Shown: one piece after another, positions 15,610-23,870 of the stretch
Numbering within the stretch: the stretch's first letter is position 1
Layout: each line of letters opens with the position of its first letter
IMG/VR virus record: IMGVR_UViG_3300042922_000850
Span: 62,001 to 126,000 of that record
Length of the DNA: 64,000 nt
Strand: one strand, 5' to 3'
From: a virus
Translations under genes and position numbers: made by a program
The notes under the pieces: model-generated
Told to the model about the DNA's origin: nothing
Seen by the model: the letters and a program-made list of their open reading frames with translations, nothing else
Databases searched by the model: none

Positions 15610-16184
15610 TGAAAATTAGAATGTCAGCAAAGGATTTAGAGAGATTGAGTAATTTAAAAGAGCAGTTAGACAGGGATGTGCATGAATTGGAAATAATAGA
15701 CAATATGGAAGAAAAAGCAGATTTACAAGATAGTATTGAACGCACAAAAAATGTAATCAAAGGAATAAAAGAAGAACCGATAAGAAATATAATTATTATC
15801 GCGGGCGTGGTAAGCGTTGTAATAGGAACAGGTATTATTGTGTCGGAAATATATAAGTTACACAAGAAAATTCGGAAGATAGATACGATGAAGGTGGCAG
15901 AGAACATTTTAGCAGAGAAGGCTAAATTAGAAACAGAACTGGAAGAAGTAATAGAGAATGAAATTGTAAGTGAAGAGATTGAAGAGATAATTGGAAATGA
16001 TGCGGAGGAAGAATTCGCAGTAAGCGAAGTAGTAGCAGAAGATATTAAACAGACGGAGCCAGATGTAAAAGAAGCATTTGAACAGGAGGTTATAAACGCA
16101 GAGGAGCAGAGAAGCAAGAAGTTAGGTGATTTCGGAGAAAGATTAGCTAAAAAGAGAGACAAAATGAAAGCAAAGAAAGCATAG
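15609..16184 (+). CDS. membrane protein with acidic coiled-coil region
   Basis: 191 aa. A basic helical N-terminus, a transmembrane segment at about residues 59-81 (NIIIIAGVVSVVIGTGIIVS) and an acidic Glu-rich region (about 100-160) that ends in a basic tail. Probably forms a complex with the product of the overlapping upstream gene. Function unknown. Confidence 0.65.
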   Translation: MKIRMSAKDLERLSNLKEQLDRDVHELEIIDNMEEKADLQDSIERTKNVIKGIKEEPIRNIIIIAGVVSVVIGTGIIVSEIYKLHKKIRKIDTMKVAENILAEKAKLETELEEVIENEIVSEEIEEIIGNDAEEEFAVSEVVAEDIKQTEPDVKEAFEQEVINAEEQRSKKLGDFGERLAKKRDKMKAKKA

Positions 16185-16185
16185 A

Positions 16186-16211
16186 TTTAGAGGGGCAATT
16201 GCCCCTCTAAA
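16186..16211 (+). terminator. GGGGCAATTGCCCC terminator, copy 2
   Basis: TTTAGAGGGGCAATTGCCCC and then TCTAAA, directly after the stop of the preceding gene. Same core as copies 1 and 3. Confidence 0.75.
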
Positions 16212-16228
16212 CTTCCCTTCCATTTCTT

Positions 16229-16243
16229 GTATAAGAGATAAAA
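16229..16243 (+). promoter_or_regulatory. class I promoter motif
   Basis: GTATAAGAGATAAAA after CATTTCTT, 14 bases before AAAGGAGG of the next gene. Confidence 0.6.
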
Positions 16244-16269
16244 TATAAACAATAAAGGAGGAATTAGTT

Positions 16270-17112
16270 ATGAGAACAAAAATGAGATTAGTAATTTTAG
16301 CAATGGTAATGGTATTAACGGGGTTACAATCAACAACAGCATTTGCTGAGACAGTGATTTACGGAGAGCGTGTTGAAGAAACAATGTATGACATTGGACT
16401 ATGTGTGAGACTTAGTGAGACAGATATTACACTTAAATATCTTAACAGAAGTGGTCGAGAATTAGATCACATGTTGGAAAAAATGTTTGAACCAACAGGA
16501 ATTAGTAACATGAATATTGGCGTATCAGAAGAAATAGATTATTATACATTAAAGCTATGGCAAATGTCATGGGATGTCGAAACATATGACTATTATGACG
16601 GGTATTACACAGTCAATCTTTATCTGGAATACAGGGAAACAGCAGATGAAACAGCATTTGTAATTCAAAAAGTAAAAGAGTTTGTTCGAGCAAATAAGAA
16701 AAAAGTAGCCGGACTTTCAGATGCAGAGAAATACAGATGGATTTATGATCACCTTATTAACAATATGGATTATGATTATACAGAAGAAAATGATTCATGC
16801 TATGAGGCAATAACGTACGGAACAGGTACATGTGTAGCATACTCAGGATTATACTATCTGATTGCAGTAAATATGGGATTACCATGTAAAATAGTGTACG
16901 GCAAAGCAGGAGGCGGAGATCACGCATGGAATTTAGCAAGGTTAGATGGAAAATGGTATTACGTAGATGCAACGTGGGGCGATGATTATAGTGAGGAATA
17001 TTTCATGAGAGCAAAAAAGAATGTAACTACACATAAAATTAACGAAGAAGCAGCATCAAACAGTATTGATGAGAACGGAGTAATTGTATTTGCAAGGGAA
17101 GATTACAGATAA
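16270..17112 (+). CDS. secreted transglutaminase-like protein
   Basis: 280 aa. Residues 1-26 are a typical signal peptide (basic MRTKMR, hydrophobic core, cleavage likely after AFA). The C-terminal half carries a transglutaminase-like (papain-like) fold: catalytic Cys in GTGTCVAYSG (about 180-189), His in GDHAWN (about 217-222) and Asp in WYYVDATWGD (about 230-239). Members cross-link or hydrolyse peptides, often in cell-wall or spore-coat contexts. The N-terminal domain is unrecognised. A phage gene exported under its own promoter suggests action at the cell surface during infection. Confidence 0.85.
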   Translation: MRTKMRLVILAMVMVLTGLQSTTAFAETVIYGERVEETMYDIGLCVRLSETDITLKYLNRSGRELDHMLEKMFEPTGISNMNIGVSEEIDYYTLKLWQMSWDVETYDYYDGYYTVNLYLEYRETADETAFVIQKVKEFVRANKKKVAGLSDAEKYRWIYDHLINNMDYDYTEENDSCYEAITYGTGTCVAYSGLYYLIAVNMGLPCKIVYGKAGGGDHAWNLARLDGKWYYVDATWGDDYSEEYFMRAKKNVTTHKINEEAASNSIDENGVIVFAREDYR

Positions 17113-17115
17113 AAA

Positions 17116-17137
17116 TAGAGGGGCAATTGCCCCTCTA
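17116..17137. terminator. GGGGCAATTGCCCC terminator, copy 3, bidirectional
   Basis: TAGAGGGGCAATTGCCCCTC hairpin between convergent genes. It overlaps the stop codon of the minus-strand gene and can serve both strands. Confidence 0.75.
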
Positions 17138-17932
17138 AACTTCTTTTTTATTGTATCGCTCTTGCATTTTTAAAATCTCTGTTTGTAGCCGGTTAACACT
17201 ATTGGCTATTAAGTCCAACTCCTCAGGACAATTCTTATTAAAATGTTCCTCTAATTTTTCTGGAATGCGTGAAGATGGCCATGTAGAAACACCATACTTT
17301 CTCAACACATCTAAAATAACGTTTAAGAGTTCAATTTGCTCTTTAGCATTGTATAGCTGGTCAATCTGCTTCTGCATCTCTTGCATATCTCTTGCCATCT
17401 TGGTTCCTAGTGATCTGCCGATATATTTTTTCTTACCTATGTCAGCGAGATAGCTTTCTGCAAACTCTTGCTTAGAACTGCAGAAGGGAATTCTATCACT
17501 ATCTAATTTGTTCATGATGATATACATAAGTAAATTCGGATCTAGTTCAATCTTTTTATATACCGCTTTTTTCACTGTGCGAATTGCACCAGTTACCGGA
17601 TCATAATATTTTAAACCAACACTTTCGGGAAGTTCCTCTTTCTTTACCATCCCTTTAGGCACAACAAAGTAAAATTCATGGCAATATGGAACATAACATT
17701 GCCATTTACCATCTTGTAAGAAATCACCTCGACTAACCTTTACTTCGTATATAGTGATATCAGGGTTTGACCAACTCTTAGCAATTGCAATTGCATCAAA
17801 TATCAATAACCCGTTGCCCACAGGGTTATAAGTCGGTCCATTTTTACACTCGGTGGCGAAGAAATCTTTAACATGATACTGTGCCAGCGCCCGCTTAATC
17901 ATCATAGATGTTACTTTTATGTTATCTGCCAT
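17135..17932 (-). CDS. MmcB-like PD-(D/E)XK nuclease-fold protein
   Basis: 265 aa. Residues about 43-98 (DAIAIAKSWSNPDITIYEVKVSRGDF ... KWQCYVPYCHEFYFVVP, given in parts) show the Asp, then E-V-K, then Tyr/Cys pattern of MmcB-type PD-(D/E)XK endonuclease-fold proteins, linked to DNA repair. Residues about 190-260 form a coiled coil. ATG is preceded by GAGGTG. It is the last gene of a four-gene leftward operon with a sigma-A-like promoter, so it is probably expressed early. Confidence 0.75.
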   Translation of the reverse strand: MADNIKVTSMMIKRALAQYHVKDFFATECKNGPTYNPVGNGLLIFDAIAIAKSWSNPDITIYEVKVSRGDFLQDGKWQCYVPYCHEFYFVVPKGMVKKEELPESVGLKYYDPVTGAIRTVKKAVYKKIELDPNLLMYIIMNKLDSDRIPFCSSKQEFAESYLADIGKKKYIGRSLGTKMARDMQEMQKQIDQLYNAKEQIELLNVILDVLRKYGVSTWPSSRIPEKLEEHFNKNCPEELDLIANSVNRLQTEILKMQERYNKKEV

Positions 17933-17941
17933 AATGCACCT

Positions 17942-18388
17942 CTAAAAACGCGTTTTTTGAAATCCGTCATAAGGGGCGCTATAGCAAAACCCGTTCTCTT
18001 TGATCTCAAACTTAACTCCGCATGCCTCACTAATAATCGGAGCAATTTCATCAAACTCTTCTTTACTTAATAGTTCCAGATGACGGCTATAAAACTTCAT
18101 TGTAAGAAACTTTGATGCTCCGCCCATGATCGGCTTATTAGCGTTCCATTCACAGTCTTCATCGAACCCGCCGTGACCAAGTTCAACAATTTCTCCCGCC
18201 TTAGGATTAGGAATACTGACATAGAATTTATGTGGCCAACCATATTTCCAATCAGAACCAGACATTATAGCTTTACCTTCTTTAATTAATTCTGCAAGCT
18301 GTTTAGGATATAAGCTGCCGCAGTAGCCACAACATTCATATCCATCTCTTTCGTAACGCTCCGCTTCTTCACAACTTCTAGATAACAT
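17942..18388 (-). CDS. hypothetical protein with N-terminal CxxC knuckle
   Basis: 148 aa with AAAAGGAG upstream. CCGYCGSLYPKQ near residue 20 looks like half of a rubredoxin-type zinc knuckle followed by a helix. The remainder contains HKFYVSIPNP and GHGGFDEDC. Second-last in the leftward operon. Function unknown. Confidence 0.65.
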   Translation of the reverse strand: MLSRSCEEAERYERDGYECCGYCGSLYPKQLAELIKEGKAIMSGSDWKYGWPHKFYVSIPNPKAGEIVELGHGGFDEDCEWNANKPIMGGASKFLTMKFYSRHLELLSKEEFDEIAPIISEACGVKFEIKENGFCYSAPYDGFQKTRF

Positions 18389-18417
18389 AGTCTTCGCACT
18401 CCTTTTAAATTTTATTA

Positions 18418-18633
18418 TTATTTAACATTAAGATATGGCCCGTTGCAAGGGCAGTTCTTTTCTGGGCCATATAACATTTCGTCAGGATCATCATGACCGA
18501 TATACTCGGGAACACAATCGCAACAACCTCCACCATGGCACTCTTTTGGTCTTTTGTTTTTATATGATTGCCGATAAATACATTTTGCACATACACACCC
18601 ATTTTTATAGCATTCATTCGAGAAGCTAGACAT
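18418..18633 (-). CDS. cysteine-rich hypothetical protein
   Basis: 71 aa with ten cysteines (CYKNGCVCAKC, CHGGGCCDC, CPC), suggesting one or two metal sites or disulfides. AAAGGAGG is 10 bases upstream, inside the end of the previous leftward gene. Confidence 0.65.
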   Translation of the reverse strand: MSSFSNECYKNGCVCAKCIYRQSYKNKRPKECHGGGCCDCVPEYIGHDDPDEMLYGPEKNCPCNGPYLNVK

Positions 18634-18639
18634 AGTTAT

Positions 18640-18810
18640 CTACCTCCTTTTAGATTTTTTATTATTCTTTGCAGCATAGACCGGACACATATCTTTATCT
18701 TTACTAAAATCTTGCTTTAATTGTAAATGTCTTATCTCTGCGTCTATTTTGGATATATGCGTAAAACAATAGTTTTTTATCAAACAGGTTTCGCTATTAC
18801 AGAATATCAT
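18640..18810 (-). CDS. short hypothetical protein, first gene of leftward operon
   Basis: A 56-aa gene whose ATG follows AAAGGAG by about 8 bases. Contains CNSETC, NYC and MCPVY with a basic KNNKKSKRR end. Its last codons include the ribosome site of the next gene. It begins about 40 bases after a consensus promoter. Confidence 0.65.
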   Translation of the reverse strand: MIFCNSETCLIKNYCFTHISKIDAEIRHLQLKQDFSKDKDMCPVYAAKNNKKSKRR

Positions 18811-18859
18811 TACAACCACTCCTTTAATTATAAATTCCCTTGTAGAGGTATCTTTTATA

Positions 18860-18888
18860 AGTATAATACAAAAGAAAGCTTATGTAAA
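18860..18888 (-). promoter_or_regulatory. sigma-A-type promoter for leftward early operon
   Basis: Reading the minus strand: TTTACA (18888-18883), exactly 17 bases, then TATACT (18865-18860). This is a near-consensus host-type promoter, clearly different from the class I motif, and fits immediate-early expression of the four leftward genes. Confidence 0.75.
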
Positions 18889-18903
18889 TATCCTTGTGCT
18901 ATA

Positions 18904-18938
18904 AAAAAAGAGTTGGCAACATTGCCAACTCTTTTTTT
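18904..18938. terminator. bidirectional intrinsic terminator
   Basis: AAAAAAGAGTTGGCAA and TTGCCAACTCTTTTTT as a perfect stem flanked by A and T tracts. Ends the long minus-strand gene that stops at 18952. Confidence 0.8.
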
Positions 18939-18951
18939 AGGCTGTAAATGA

Positions 18952-21900
18952 TTATTCTTCGAAAGACTGTGCGCTCTCTGAATAGATTTCACCACCAAGG
19001 TCGTGGGAAGGCGCTGACATTTCGGTTACATTGCTAATTTCTTTTGGGGTTATTCCACCAAGTGCACCACACTCCGGGCAATAGCCTAAGTTATCTGGTT
19101 GACCTTTGTAACTGCACACTTCACAATTAATGTCTTTTAATCCGGTTTTAGGATCAATTGTGGGTTCCTCAGGAACAACATTACTTTCTTTCTTTGCCTC
19201 TTCCTTTGTCGGAACATTCATCTCTGCCTCTTTAAACAGTTCATCAAGTTCTTCGGAAGCTAACTTCGAGACTTTTACATTTTTGACCGCATTTTTTATC
19301 GCTTTGACTCCGGCTCCTGCAAGTGCTCCAATTCCTACACCTGCAGCTCCTCCTGCGATAGCGTTGCTTGCAGCTTCACTACCATAATCAGATGGTAGTG
19401 CGGTTGGATTAACTTCTTTTGCTTGGTCAACCGACTTTTGATAAGCTGCTCCACTACCCATAAGACCGCCAATAGCTGCACCACTAAGTGCGCTAGCTTC
19501 TTTAGCGAGTTCATCGAGTTCTTCAGATGCATGCTTAACCGCTTTTGATTTTGCCACATCTTTTACAAGTGCCGGTAAAGATGTAACGATATTGCCAACT
19601 GCTCCCGCACTCGCACCCAATAAACCACCTTTTACCGCTCCTTTAAGAACAGCTTTGGGGTTCTCTTCACTTTCTTTTTTTTTACCTTCTATACCACCAA
19701 GAACTGTTCCTACTCCGGCACTAAATGGAATGAGGCCGGCACCTGCTTCTTTCTCCGCAGACTCATCGGTTGCTTCAAAAGATTGTTTTTCCACATGATT
19801 TTTAAATTCTTCTTGCATTTTTGCCTTAGCTGCTTCAAATTTCTGAGTCCCTTGCTCTGATGCTTTCTGAACCACCTTAGCGCCAAGTGCACTACTAGCC
19901 AAATTCGCGCCTAGCCCAATTCCGGCTCCAGCTAACGCACCTTTAGCAACGCCTTTTAAAGTTTTGTCACGATCGTTTTCTTTGGAAGTTTTAAGACCAC
20001 CAATTGCCCCGCCAACAATTGCACCAGGGAGAACAAACCCTGCTTCTTTCTCCATAATCTCCGTCATATCATATTTTGCCGAACAAACATCGTATGCGAC
20101 TTTATGAAGGTGATCGATTTGTTCAATAGCGGCTTGAATATAATTAGGGCTAACTACTTGGTTACGGTTTTTATACTGCATTACCTTTAATTGCATAAGG
20201 TCACAAGCAACTCTCTCTAATATATCACGATTTTCTATAATATCCTTAGATACTTCATAAATTCTCGGATAATTATGAGTTTCATTAGCTGTTGATGCAA
20301 CCTTTTCTGCGAAGAAGGATGATAAGCTCATAATCTTTGCTACTTCCAAAGCTGATTGCGATTCTCTTTCTAAAGCAATCTTCTCAAACACAGACGATAA
20401 TGTCTTACCCTCAGATGCAACGTTACCTAATTGTGCTGCGATGTCTTTAACTGCACTCGGTGCTCCGCTAAGTCCATCCGATAACATGCTTGCGATTACA
20501 GAAGTTGCAAGAACACCTGCAAGTTCTTTGGGTTTTACCATTGACTTTACGGTATTTTGTATCTTTTTACCTGCAAGAGATTGAACTCTTGCGCCTTGAA
20601 GTGCTTCGATATTCGGATTAGCAGGTAAAGCATAGGTCATTTGAGGATTGTTATTTACTTTGAAGATGATCTCTTGAAACTCCGCCTGATTAAATCCAAG
20701 GAGTTTAAGAACTAACTTTAAATCGTCTTTGGAAATTCTTGTATATGTCTTTACAAATCGTTTCAATATAGCTTTTTTTGTATCAACGTAATTAATTTCC
20801 ACATCGTATGCGCCGAGTTGCTTATCTCTGCATACGATTTTAATTTTATTCTTTTCTACTGCGGCAACCTTTTCAAAAGTATCTTCGTAGCTTTCTACGT
20901 AAGCAAGTTTATCGAGATCTTCTTTGTTCTGAAGATAATCTTTAATAATGCCCTTGATTAAGATTACTCTGGTTTCCGGATCCGTTGCAAGGACAAGGTT
21001 GGTTTCTGTCCTTGCGGGCCCCTGCGTTGCATAAGGGTTTTTATCAACTTTATGATAATTGATACAGATAGAACCTTTTGACATTAGGTTAGATAGCTTA
21101 AATTCGTCCATTGCAAGTTCTTTGGATTTCTTCGCAATGAAATCACCATAGGGCATTTCAAAGAACTTTGCCCCATCAAGAGTGCAAAGATTAACTCTGA
21201 TATTAACATTTAAGATATTCTGAGTTTCACTTGTTGTTAATAAGTTTGCGATTTCTGAGTTATCATAAATGGGCGATAACTCATAGCTTTTTGTTGAGAT
21301 ATCGTTTTTGCGGTCACCGCTACCATAAGTTCTTTCGTTTATCCAATTTACTTTTGAGGGGAATAAAGCTTTGTCTCCATCGAATGCCATGAAGATATCG
21401 CCTTCTTGCAATGTGGACAGGCTCTCCATCTTTATGGAAAATTTTGTCTCTGGCGCTTTTAAGCAAAGGAAACGTTCCGAGTTGCTGAGAATTTTCACAC
21501 GAGCATCGGCGGTGATGACTAATTTTACCTTCTTCGGAGCTTTGTCAGCAAAGGACATAAAATTATCGACAACAATGCCGTTAGTCATGGAAATCTCGTT
21601 ACCATTTTTCTCAGGAAAAGCAATGACTGTGCCGTTTGGTAATTTAATAGCATCGTCATATTGTAAGTTCTTCGCCTTTTCAAATAATTTAAGTTTCTCT
21701 TGGTCATCTGGGACGTTAATCTCAGCCGCCATTTTCTCCATTTCAAGTTTCACTTCTTCTGAAGCTTTTCTCTCAAACTCTTGATTAAGAACTTTCAGGT
21801 CAGCTTCAGTGAATTCTTTAATTGTTGCAGCCTTTTCAAGGAGTTCATCAATCTTCTCTGCAGCATAGATATAATTTTGGCCAGATGGACTACTATGCCC

Positions 21901-22461
21901 AACCGCTTGATCTCTAATTTGCAGAACGTTTCCAAGAAATCCTGTACTTGTAGCTGGGTTGTTCCTGGTATCAAGACCAACATAAGGGTCATCTGTATTA
22001 TTTTGGCGGTCTTTCTCCTGTAATTGCTGTATAGCGTAAACGACCTTTTTCATGTTTTCTCTAGAGTAAGGAACTCTGGTTCCTTCGGATTGAATAACAT
22101 CAAAAGGGATAAGTTCTCCATCAATAACCATAAACGGGAGTTCAATTACTTTGCCAAAATATTTGATTGCAACTACACCATTCGCATCTGAAACATAATC
22201 AGAATGTGCTTTATCCATCTCTTCGGGGTTTAGTTGTATAGCCACATTCGGTGTGCTTGGGAAGAAGGCTAATTCATTAAGCACGTACTTTCTAATAAAA
22301 GTCTCTATATTATCTGCTGTCGGCTGATAAATATCTATCCCTGCATATTTCTTAATAGCAAGATCCTCTTTGCTTAAAGAATAGTCTCTTGCTTCTTTCT
22401 CAAAGCCAAAAGACAAAGATGCTCCAAAGGCATTCGATATATTTCTCAATCTCTTATCCAT
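18952..22461 (-). CDS. large protein with glycine-zipper segments and C-terminal zinc ribbon
   Basis: 1169 aa from the ATG preceded by AGAGGTG; a GTG four codons upstream overlaps that site. Residues 1 to about 640 look globular. About residues 860-1080 contain at least six Gly/Ala-rich zipper-like hydrophobic segments (GAIVGGAIGG, AGAGIGLGAN, GVGTVLGG, GGLLGASAG, GAAIGGLMGSG, GVGIGALAGAG) separated by charged linkers with KEA or EKEAG. The C-terminus has CEVC ... CPEC. The pattern suggests a membrane-inserting or injected virion protein, but no homologue is recognised. It has its own extended -10 promoter. Confidence 0.85.
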   Translation of the reverse strand: MDKRLRNISNAFGASLSFGFEKEARDYSLSKEDLAIKKYAGIDIYQPTADNIETFIRKYVLNELAFFPSTPNVAIQLNPEEMDKAHSDYVSDANGVVAIKYFGKVIELPFMVIDGELIPFDVIQSEGTRVPYSRENMKKVVYAIQQLQEKDRQNNTDDPYVGLDTRNNPATSTGFLGNVLQIRDQAVGHSSPSGQNYIYAAEKIDELLEKAATIKEFTEADLKVLNQEFERKASEEVKLEMEKMAAEINVPDDQEKLKLFEKAKNLQYDDAIKLPNGTVIAFPEKNGNEISMTNGIVVDNFMSFADKAPKKVKLVITADARVKILSNSERFLCLKAPETKFSIKMESLSTLQEGDIFMAFDGDKALFPSKVNWINERTYGSGDRKNDISTKSYELSPIYDNSEIANLLTTSETQNILNVNIRVNLCTLDGAKFFEMPYGDFIAKKSKELAMDEFKLSNLMSKGSICINYHKVDKNPYATQGPARTETNLVLATDPETRVILIKGIIKDYLQNKEDLDKLAYVESYEDTFEKVAAVEKNKIKIVCRDKQLGAYDVEINYVDTKKAILKRFVKTYTRISKDDLKLVLKLLGFNQAEFQEIIFKVNNNPQMTYALPANPNIEALQGARVQSLAGKKIQNTVKSMVKPKELAGVLATSVIASMLSDGLSGAPSAVKDIAAQLGNVASEGKTLSSVFEKIALERESQSALEVAKIMSLSSFFAEKVASTANETHNYPRIYEVSKDIIENRDILERVACDLMQLKVMQYKNRNQVVSPNYIQAAIEQIDHLHKVAYDVCSAKYDMTEIMEKEAGFVLPGAIVGGAIGGLKTSKENDRDKTLKGVAKGALAGAGIGLGANLASSALGAKVVQKASEQGTQKFEAAKAKMQEEFKNHVEKQSFEATDESAEKEAGAGLIPFSAGVGTVLGGIEGKKKESEENPKAVLKGAVKGGLLGASAGAVGNIVTSLPALVKDVAKSKAVKHASEELDELAKEASALSGAAIGGLMGSGAAYQKSVDQAKEVNPTALPSDYGSEAASNAIAGGAAGVGIGALAGAGVKAIKNAVKNVKVSKLASEELDELFKEAEMNVPTKEEAKKESNVVPEEPTIDPKTGLKDINCEVCSYKGQPDNLGYCPECGALGGITPKEISNVTEMSAPSHDLGGEIYSESAQSFEE

Positions 22462-22512
22462 AATAAGCTTCACCTCTCTTAATAATATTAAACGTTATAT
22501 CCGTCTGGAAAT

Positions 22513-22541
22513 ATTATAGCACAAATGAGTTCAATTTTAAA
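22513..22541 (-). promoter_or_regulatory. extended -10 promoter for the 1169-aa gene
   Basis: Minus strand: TTTAAA (22541-22536), 17 bases, then TATAAT (22518-22513) preceded by TGC, giving GTGCTATAAT. Same GTGNTATAAT core as the other class II promoters. Confidence 0.65.
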
Positions 22542-23110
22542 AGTCTATCTATTATATGTCCATGGACATATAATTTGGACACGAAAAATTATATGTCCAG
22601 AAATAAATTACCCTCTGCTACAGTATTTAAAAAAATCCGTGGACATGTAATTTTATTGTAAAAATTTAGATGTCCATGATATTTCGTTGATATACAATGG
22701 TTTCGTCTTTTTTGGACATGAAAACGTGGACTTTTGAAAAACAAACCCCTCTCGGTAGAATTTTTTTTAATGATATTTATATCTTATGTCCATTTTTTGA
22801 AAAAAATTTTTTATTTAAGGTATATGTCTGCAAAAGAAAAGTCCATTAATTTGGTTTTACCATAGCTATCATTATTATTATTATTTATATATATATAATA
22901 GAATAGTTGATAATAAGCGCATACGTCATTTGGGACAAGCCAACAGTTTGGGAAATTATGTATGGGTATGGTAAAACACCGTGGACTTTGACATAGGTTT
23001 TCGTGGACTTTGACATGGACTTTGACATACCTAAATGGACATATGGGGTAAAAAATGGACTTTTGACGTCCAAATTATCATCAAGAAGAGGTCCAAATGG
23101 CAAAACCCTT
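22540..23110. repeat. gene-free GGACA/TGTCC repeat field, candidate origin or operator array
   Basis: About 600 AT-rich bases without a credible gene between a leftward gene and the rightward cassette array. They hold about fifteen GGAC or GTCC half-sites: the palindrome ATGTCCATGGACAT at 22556-22569; GGACA or ATGTCC units near 22576, 22593, 22641, 22671, 22714, 22729 and 22786; and three direct TGGACTTTGACAT repeats at 22982, 23004 and 23016, plus a variant at about 23056. A TATATATA tract lies near 22887-22898. Iterated sites in AT-rich DNA at a strand switch suggest an origin, partition site or repressor array; sequence alone cannot decide. Confidence 0.75.
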
Positions 23111-23148
23111 CATCTTTGACCTAGCATTTTAACTTTACCTCTTTTCCA

Positions 23149-23163
23149 GTATAAGAGATAAAA
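23149..23163 (+). promoter_or_regulatory. class I promoter motif
   Basis: GTATAAGAGATAAAA after CTTTTCCA. It is the first promoter to the right of the GGACA repeat field and precedes ACAGGAGG. Confidence 0.6.
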
Positions 23164-23186
23164 CAAAACACAGGAGGAATAAAATT

Positions 23187-23381
23187 ATGAGACAAATAAG
23201 TAAAAAGACAATGGCAAAGTTAGACATTGTATCCGGAGTAATAGAAGTAACAGTGGGAGTTTTAGGAATGGTTACATTGGGAAAATCACCAAAGAGTTTG
23301 ATTGCAGCAGCATCATTGGTATTTGGAGCAGCAAATGTATGCTTTGGCATAGACGAAGCAGTGGAAGCAGCACAGGAATAA
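23187..23381 (+). CDS. small hydrophobic membrane protein
   Basis: 64 aa, GGAGG upstream. Two hydrophobic stretches (about residues 13-31 and 38-55) after a basic N-terminus. A-ending codons dominate. It is a single-gene cassette with its own promoter and terminator. Function unknown. Confidence 0.65.
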   Translation: MRQISKKTMAKLDIVSGVIEVTVGVLGMVTLGKSPKSLIAAASLVFGAANVCFGIDEAVEAAQE

Positions 23382-23395
23382 ACACAAGGATAGAG

Positions 23396-23423
23396 AAACA
23401 AAAGGACATATGTCCTTTTGTTT
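23396..23423 (+). terminator. terminator hairpin containing GGACATATGTCC
   Basis: AAACAAAAGGACAT and its complement form a perfect 28-nt palindrome. Its centre (23404-23415) is also a GGACAT palindrome like those in the repeat field, so it may be both terminator and binding site. Confidence 0.65.
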
Positions 23424-23431
23424 CCGTTTCA

Positions 23432-23507
23432 ACCACGCCCACCACGTTGTTAATGATATCCGATGCCCAGCTTTATTCCTGCTGTTTTTCTAGTATAAGA
23501 GATAAAA
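23432..23507 (+). promoter_or_regulatory. composite cassette promoter region, copy 1
   Basis: ACCACGCCCACCACGTTGT at 23432-23450, a degenerate GGACA palindrome at about 23454-23468, then CTTTATTCCTGCTGTTTTTC and GTATAAGAGATAAAA at 23493-23507. Element-to-motif distance is 61 bp. Confidence 0.6.
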
Positions 23508-23527
23508 CAAAACACAGGAGGAATAAA

Positions 23528-23752
23528 ATGAAAACAATAAAAACAATAATCGCATTTTTAAAGATAATAGGAAAGGTATTATTTAGTACAAGAGAAGAAA
23601 AAGAAAATATGAAATCAGTATTGAAAGCATATAACGATGCAGTACAGTCATATATGAAAGAAAATAATGTGAGTAGGGAAGTAGCAGAAGATGAAATGAA
23701 TGCAAGACTTCAGCGAGAAGCAATGAAAATGGAAAACAAGACAAGAGCGTAA
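23528..23752 (+). CDS. small amphipathic helical protein, paralogue A1
   Basis: 74 aa from the ATG after GGAGGAATAAA. A hydrophobic/basic N-terminal helix (about 1-18) is followed by a charged helix with AYNDAVQSYMKENNVSREVA. The same pattern (Y-N/D-x4-YM-x-E, then A-E-x-E/Q) recurs in proteins at 27802 and 29349, so the three are paralogues. Function unknown. Confidence 0.65.
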   Translation: MKTIKTIIAFLKIIGKVLFSTREEKENMKSVLKAYNDAVQSYMKENNVSREVAEDEMNARLQREAMKMENKTRA

Positions 23753-23762
23753 GGCTCTTGTC
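23740..23762 (+). terminator. cassette terminator
   Basis: GACAAGAGC / GCTCTTGTC hairpin with loop GTAAG that includes the stop codon of the preceding gene, followed by TTTCG. Confidence 0.65.
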
Positions 23763-23772
23763 TTTCGCTTCA

Positions 23773-23848
23773 ACCACGCCCACCACGTTGTCAAGGACAT
23801 CAGGTGTCCAGTTTTATTCTCGTCGTTTTTCTAGTATAAGAGATAAAA
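23773..23848 (+). promoter_or_regulatory. composite cassette promoter region, copy 2
   Basis: ACCACGCCCACCACGTTGT (23773-23791), GGACATCAGGTGTCC (23795-23809), then a TTTTATTCTC...GTTTTTCT spacer and GTATAAGAGATAAAA (23834-23848). The palindrome ends 25 bases before the motif. Confidence 0.65.
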
Positions 23849-23870
23849 TAAACAAATGGAGGAATTAAAA

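Noticed and set aside
15569-16162. Long minus-strand open frame (197 aa) opposite the 15609 gene
   Set aside because: Shadow of the A-rich codon pattern of the plus-strand gene: low-complexity Ser/Ile/Leu translation, no ribosome site. The same applies to frames at 31672-32169, 35745-36284 and 7411-7851.
22885-23103. 72-aa minus-strand frame within the repeat field
   Set aside because: Translation is dictated by the TGGACTTTGACAT repeats (KSMSKST...), it overlaps all three iterons and lacks a convincing ribosome site.
22540-23110. CRISPR array
   Set aside because: Repeats are 5-14 bp, irregularly spaced and in both orientations; no 25-35-bp spacer pattern and no cas genes nearby.
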